Of a stretch of 64,000 nucleotides of DNA, positions 63,568-64,000 are shown one piece after another. The translations under genes were made by a program, and so were the position numbers. How positions within the stretch are numbered: the stretch's first letter is position 1; each line of letters opens with the position of its first letter. Location of the stretch: the NCBI RefSeq assembly GCF_030013905.1, contig NZ_CP124862.1, positions 4,529,051 to 4,593,050 of the forward strand, read 5' to 3'. The stretch is from Petroclostridium sp. X23 (GTDB lineage Bacteria > Bacillota > Clostridia > SK-Y3). Below the pieces are notes generated by a model that worked only from the letters and a program-made list of their open reading frames with translations, was not told the origin of the DNA and searched no databases.

Positions 63568-64000
63568 TTATCCCGGAAGCTTTTTAATTACTTTCTCTAT
63601 AGTGGGGATATCATTAACAATCTGTCTCATCCGTTGGGTGCATTTCTGCTTCTCCACCGGAGATTTCCTCATATAATAACGGGATCCAAATTCCCAAAAT
63701 TCCTGGGGAAACTCCATAAACGCTTTCATGATTTTAATTTGATCCTCTGTGACAGGATTTTTATTCTGATAAGTATTTAATATGAAATCAATTTTATCTA
63801 TATTAAATTCTTTATATCTTACGTTTTTCATGATGAAGTTTGCTAAGTCATGAATGGTCATATCAAGGATACAAAAATCAAAGTCAATCAAATAGACATT
63901 ATTGTCTTTGGTGATTAATACATTTTGATTTCCCGTATCATGATGGCAGAAAGTTTTTTCTTTCTTATACTTTTCTGATATTTTGGCATAGTTATTCTTT
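63568..64000 (-). CDS. CotS-type spore-coat kinase-like protein, cut by the window edge
   Basis: The C-terminal ~143 residues are present and the start lies beyond base 64000. The kinase-like loop reads FCHHDTGNQNVLI (HxDxxxxN), followed by YLIDFDFCILDMTIHDLANF, the signature of CotS/YutH-type aminoglycoside-phosphotransferase-fold proteins of the spore coat. Both catalytic Asp are kept. The C-terminus is helical and basic. It converges with the GT4 pair. Confidence 0.8.
   Translation of the reverse strand, partial: KNNYAKISEKYKKEKTFCHHDTGNQNVLITKDNNVYLIDFDFCILDMTIHDLANFIMKNVRYKEFNIDKIDFILNTYQNKNPVTEDQIKIMKAFMEFPQEFWEFGSRYYMRKSPVEKQKCTQRMRQIVNDIPTIEKVIKKLPG

Noticed and set aside
1..64000. 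CRISPR arrays, tRNA or rRNA genes
   Set aside because: No regularly spaced direct repeats with unique spacers, no cloverleaf with a T-loop consensus and no rRNA-like stretches were found on reading; a tool search would be more sensitive for tRNA.

Overview
The window reads as a chromosome segment of a low-GC, spore-forming Clostridia-type Firmicute. The signs are strong GGAGG ribosome sites with ATG/GTG/TTG starts, AT-rich intergenic DNA, a Bacillus-type LexA box, a CotS-type spore-coat kinase fragment at the right edge and a CgeB-like glycosyltransferase. No rRNA, tRNA or CRISPR array was seen.

Region 1 (about 0.7-29.9 kb) is the late half of a contractile-tailed (myovirus, PBSX/XkdX-like) prophage. 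It is visibly richer in G+C than its flanks and is almost entirely co-directional. Order: sigma-region-4-like regulator, small and large terminase, portal, minor head protein, protease and scaffold, decoration protein, major capsid, head-tail connectors, sheath, tube, tail chaperone with a -1 frameshift, tape measure, LysM/XkdP protein, baseplate hub, spike and wedge, J protein, YmfQ-like protein with Cys repeats, tail fibre, small late proteins, holin, amidase endolysin and a second holin-like protein. No integrase, repressor or replication genes lie in the window, so the early half is either left of base 1 or lost.

Region 2 (29.9-37.1 kb) is a patchwork: duplicated terminator sequence, a DUF2892-like membrane protein, three tiny membrane-protein genes with a recurring leader, two DnaA-box-like sites, an IS transposase, a membrane-anchored orphan, a LexA-box promoter driving a short WYL-like protein, a frameshifted Dam-type methylase, and a complete IS1634-like element whose right edge abuts a 5'-truncated sugar aminotransferase.

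Region 3 (37.1-64.0 kb) is a large surface or spore glycan locus. It holds about nine glycosyltransferases and NDP-sugar enzymes that could supply UDP-glucuronate, UDP-xylose, UDP-galacturonate and an N-acetylhexosaminuronate. It also holds a methyltransferase and an unusual acyl module (GNAT, ACP, KAS III, SDR) that could build a short 3-hydroxyacyl group for an amino sugar. Mixed among these are a lectin-like plus galactose-oxidase-fold protein lacking its expected catalytic residues, a Cys-rich protein, a propeller/coiled-coil protein and a class V aminotransferase. Two palindromic MITE-like elements sit between genes. Together the genes suggest synthesis of a decorated acidic glycan for the cell or spore surface.
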